Source: Streptomyces albofaciens JCM 4342
Lineage (GTDB): Bacteria > Actinomycetota > Actinomycetes > Streptomycetales > Streptomycetaceae
Length of the DNA: 64,000 nucleotides
Direction of reading: 5' to 3'
Assembly (NCBI RefSeq): GCF_008634025.1
Contig: NZ_PDCM01000002.1
Span: 2,418,001 to 2,482,000 of the forward strand
The notes under the pieces were generated by a model, which saw only the letters and a list, made by a program, of their open reading frames with translations, did not search any database and was not told the origin of the DNA. Numbering within the stretch: the stretch's first letter is position 1; each line of letters starts with the position of its first letter. Position numbers and translations under genes: made by a program. Below are positions 61,990-64,000 of this stretch, piece after piece.

Positions 61990-62312
61990 CCATTACTCCT
62001 TCTTGGGCGATTTGTTCCGCTTCGCCCTGCGTTCACAAGATTGATCCTGTCTGTACGGATCGGGTACCCCGTCGCACCGCGGTAATGCCTGGCCACCGCC
62101 AAGTGAGGACGGAAGTCCCGCCGCCCGGCCCCGTCCGGCCTGGCCGGAGGCCCCGGGGAAGCCCTGAGCCCCGCCCGGCGGCTGCCGGACGGGGCTCAGG
62201 GAAGTCATGTGGGCGCTCGGTCGGCGCCTGAGGAGGGAGGAGGGAGGGAGTGCGGCGACCACCACGACGGGCGGCTCATGGCTGCCGGACGGATCCGGCG
62301 GACGTGACGGGC
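61990..62312. promoter_or_regulatory. dpsB upstream region and clgR downstream region
   Basis: These 323 bases hold no gene. The right part carries the clgR terminator and the left part (61990-62110) must contain the dpsB promoter; I could not assign -35/-10 elements with confidence. Confidence 0.5.
62162..62201 (-). terminator. Terminator after clgR
   Basis: CCCTGAGCCCCG (62162-62173) pairs perfectly with CGGGGCTCAGGG (62190-62201); the loop CCCGGCGGCTGCCGGA can itself pair. Confidence 0.82.
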
Positions 62313-62696
62313 TCAGGCCGCGACGACGTCGACCGCCTCCGCGGGGGCCTTGATCGTCACGCGGTCCTCGGGGACACCGGCCAGCGAGGTCACGGACACC
62401 GAGTTCAGCTTGGGGCGGACCGGTGCGGGCACCGGGTCGCTCGCGGCCGCGGAGCGGGCCAGCTCGGCGAGCGCCAGCTCGTCGCTGACCTCGCGCATCA
62501 GCTCGGACATGCGCACATCCAGCGCGTCGCAGATCGCCGAGAGCAGTTCGGAAGAGGCTTCCTTCTGTCCCCGCTCGACCTCGGACAAGTAGCCGAGCGA
62601 CACCCGGGCGGAGGAGGAGACCTCGCGCAGGGTGCGGCCCTGGCGCTGACGCTGTCGGCGCAGCACGTCACCCAGCAGGCGACGAAGCAGAATCAT
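62313..62696 (-). CDS. clgR: Transcriptional activator ClgR
   Basis: ClgR is an XRE-type regulator that activates clp and lon protease genes. The HTH starts [36 protein letters not shown] and continues [25 protein letters not shown], matching mycobacterial and streptomycete ClgR. The 127-residue protein ends in VDVVAA; a terminal Ala-Ala is the ClpP degradation signal known for Streptomyces ClgR, so protein level is set by proteolysis. GGAGGGAG precedes the ATG. It lies 109 bp downstream of cinA in the conserved pgsA-cinA-clgR order. Confidence 0.93.
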   Translation of the reverse strand: MILLRRLLGDVLRRQRQRQGRTLREVSSSARVSLGYLSEVERGQKEASSELLSAICDALDVRMSELMREVSDELALAELARSAAASDPVPAPVRPKLNSVSVTSLAGVPEDRVTIKAPAEAVDVVAA

Positions 62697-62805
62697 CGCT
62701 GGCTCCCTCCTCGGACCTCGGATCCGGATCCTTCTCGCCCCACCGTACCGCCTCGGGCGTCGGCCGTGCGGGGCGTGAGTTCGTGTTCACTCAGGGCTGT
62801 AAACA

Positions 62806-63390
62806 TCAAAATTCCCCCCGTTGTTCCGTATCCTGTGCCGCCGCATTCTCTGTCAGTTCGCTCACCAGCAGCGCCAGTGCCGCCGCCACCGTGTCCCGGC
62901 GGATCCGCTCGCGGCCGCCGGTCAGTGTGAGCCGTCGTACACCGCCCGCGTCGCCCGGCCCGGAGACCGCGACGAAGACCGTGCCCACGGGCTGTCCGTC
63001 CTGGGGGTCGGGGCCGGCAACCCCTGTAGTGGCGATACCCCAGTGGGCGCCCAGCACACGCCGTACACCACGGGCCATCCGGCGGGCAACTTCCGCGTCC
63101 ACGGCTCCGCGGGCGTCCAGCAGCGCGCCGTCCACGCCCAGGACGTCCCGCTTGAGCGCGGTCGCGTACGCCGTCACCGAACCCCGGAAGACCCGGGAGG
63201 CTCCGGGTACCCCGGTGAGCGCCCCGGATACCAGGCCGCCCGTCAGCGATTCGGCCACCGCCAGGCTCTCCCCGCGCGCCGCGAGCACGTCGAGCGCCCG
63301 CGCGGCCACGGCCGTCACCGCGGCTGCCGCGCCCGGGAAGTCCTCGGAGGCCGCCTCCGGTGCGGGATCAGCGGGCATTTCCACAGCCAC
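62806..63390 (-). CDS. cinA: CinA C-terminal domain nicotinamide-nucleotide amidase
   Basis: The 194-residue protein is the stand-alone CinA/PncC deamidase domain that recycles NMN to nicotinate mononucleotide. Motifs: VAESLTGGLVSGALTGVPGASRVFRG, YATALKRDVLGVD, and WGIATTGVAGPDPQDGQPVGTVFVAV. The N-terminal COG1058 domain of full CinA is absent, which is normal in streptomycetes. GTG 63390 or an ATG four codons later are possible starts. It lies between pgsA and clgR on one strand. Confidence 0.93.
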   Translation of the reverse strand: MAVEMPADPAPEAASEDFPGAAAAVTAVAARALDVLAARGESLAVAESLTGGLVSGALTGVPGASRVFRGSVTAYATALKRDVLGVDGALLDARGAVDAEVARRMARGVRRVLGAHWGIATTGVAGPDPQDGQPVGTVFVAVSGPGDAGGVRRLTLTGGRERIRRDTVAAALALLVSELTENAAAQDTEQRGEF

Positions 63391-63477
63391 TTCGGAAGGT
63401 CGCTCCCGGGCCCGTCGGCGATGCCGACGCCGGGGCCGGGCCCGCCACGGGCACTACCGGAAGAGGAGCCACCGGCC

Positions 63478-64000
63478 TCACCGTGCGGAGTCCCCGTCGT
63501 CCCGGGTCCGCGGCGCGGCCTCGGACCGCCCCTCGGCCCGCGCCGAGCTCCCGGCGGGCTCGCCGCCGCGCGCCTCCGCGGTGCTCCCGGCGGGCTCCCC
63601 GTCGCGTACCGCGTGCGCCTCCGCGGCCGCCCTGGCCCGCTCCTGCGCCTGTACCGCACGCGCCTCGGCCAGCCCGGCCCGCCGCAGGACGACCGCCTGC
63701 CGTACGTAGTCCAGTCCGGTCACGACGGTCAGCACCACGGCCACCGCCATCACCCACCACCGGAACGTCGCCAGCGGCCCGTTCAGCAGGAGGACGTACA
63801 TGCCCACGGCGGTGCCCTGCGCGAGCGTCTTGATCTTCCCGCCGCGGCTGGCGGGGATGACCCCGTGTCTGATCACCCAGAACCGCATCAGCGTGATGCC
63901 CAGCTCGCGGAAGAGGATGACGCCGGTCACCCACCACGAGAGGTCGTCCAGCACGGACAGGCAGATCAGCGCCGCTCCCATGATCGCTTTGTCCGCGATC
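63478..64000 (-). CDS. pgsA: CDP-diacylglycerol--glycerol-3-phosphate 3-phosphatidyltransferase, 3' part
   Basis: The gene is cut by the right window edge. The visible C-terminal part starts IADKAIMGAALICLSV; its Asp belongs to the end of the CDP-alcohol phosphotransferase motif. Further helices follow (WVTGVILFRELGITLMRFW, TLAQGTAVGMYVLLLNGP, VMAVAVVLTVVTGLDYV). The enzyme makes phosphatidylglycerol phosphate in the membrane. The last 60 residues are a long Ala/Glu/Arg-rich cytoplasmic tail. The order pgsA-cinA-clgR supports the call. Confidence 0.9.
   Translation of the reverse strand, partial: IADKAIMGAALICLSVLDDLSWWVTGVILFRELGITLMRFWVIRHGVIPASRGGKIKTLAQGTAVGMYVLLLNGPLATFRWWVMAVAVVLTVVTGLDYVRQAVVLRRAGLAEARAVQAQERARAAAEAHAVRDGEPAGSTAEARGGEPAGSSARAEGRSEAAPRTRDDGDSAR

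Overview
The window is chromosomal DNA from a high-GC actinomycete, almost certainly a Streptomyces. Codon third positions are nearly all G or C, GTG and TTG starts are common, and the gene order (nrdJ-nrdR | lexA | dinG, NIS siderophore genes, hflX, RSH, dapF, miaA, miaB, gluR/gluK-gluABCD, recX-recA, dpsB, clgR-cinA-pgsA) matches, from memory, the conserved core of S. coelicolor running down from about SCO5805 to SCO5753. No rRNA, tRNA, IS element, prophage or CRISPR array was found.

Layout. 0-7.6 kb: a TerD-like gene, class II ribonucleotide reductase nrdJ with its repressor nrdR, then the divergent SOS repressor lexA and the helicase dinG. 7.6-14.8 kb: a compact NRPS-independent siderophore (NIS) cluster with two IucA/IucC synthetases, a GNAT acyltransferase and a diaminobutyrate-type aminotransferase. 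15.3-20.1 kb: a lipoprotein serine protease, hflX and an M1 metallopeptidase. 20.2-29.0 kb: an RSH-family (p)ppGpp enzyme with an apparently damaged synthetase site, dapF, miaA, two small stress-type proteins and miaB. 29.1-38.6 kb: a TAXI-type binding protein, a DEAD-box helicase, a cold-shock protein and the glutamate uptake system (gluK/gluR sensor pair divergent from gluABCD). 38.7-43.7 kb: an FAD monooxygenase with a long repetitive tail, a cysteine dioxygenase-rhodanese pair preceded by a 28-codon Cys-rich leader peptide, and a secreted lipase-like hydrolase. 43.9-51.0 kb: recX-recA with a clear SOS promoter, an AI-2E family permease, DUF3046, a toroid-fold protein and an azlC-azlD exporter with an AraC regulator. 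51.1-56.7 kb: lhr helicase and a Nei-type DNA glycosylase. 57-64 kb: a second hydroxymethylbilane synthase with a His-rich insert, a PPOX flavin/F420 protein, a 32-codon peptide overlapping a PIMT-like methyltransferase, dpsB, clgR, cinA and the 3' part of pgsA.

How the genes work together. DNA maintenance dominates: dNTP supply (NrdJ/NrdR), the SOS circuit (LexA, RecA, RecX), repair helicases and a glycosylase (DinG, Lhr, Nei), and starvation or proteolysis control (RSH, DpsB, ClgR). Transport and sensing units (Glu, Azl, NIS siderophore) are interspersed.

The most interesting points are: (1) a Cys-rich short ORF before the cysteine dioxygenase operon, likely a cysteine-responsive attenuator; (2) a tiny Pro-rich peptide with an Asp-Gly site, translationally coupled to a PIMT-like methyltransferase, a candidate aspartimide-type RiPP; (3) widespread minisatellite expansion, both between genes (15, 18, 30, 42-46 and 70 bp units) and inside genes (FAD monooxygenase tail, His-rich HMBS insert, acidic or His-rich N-termini of the NIS synthetases); (4) the RSH protein with an intact hydrolase site and a missing synthetase lysine.
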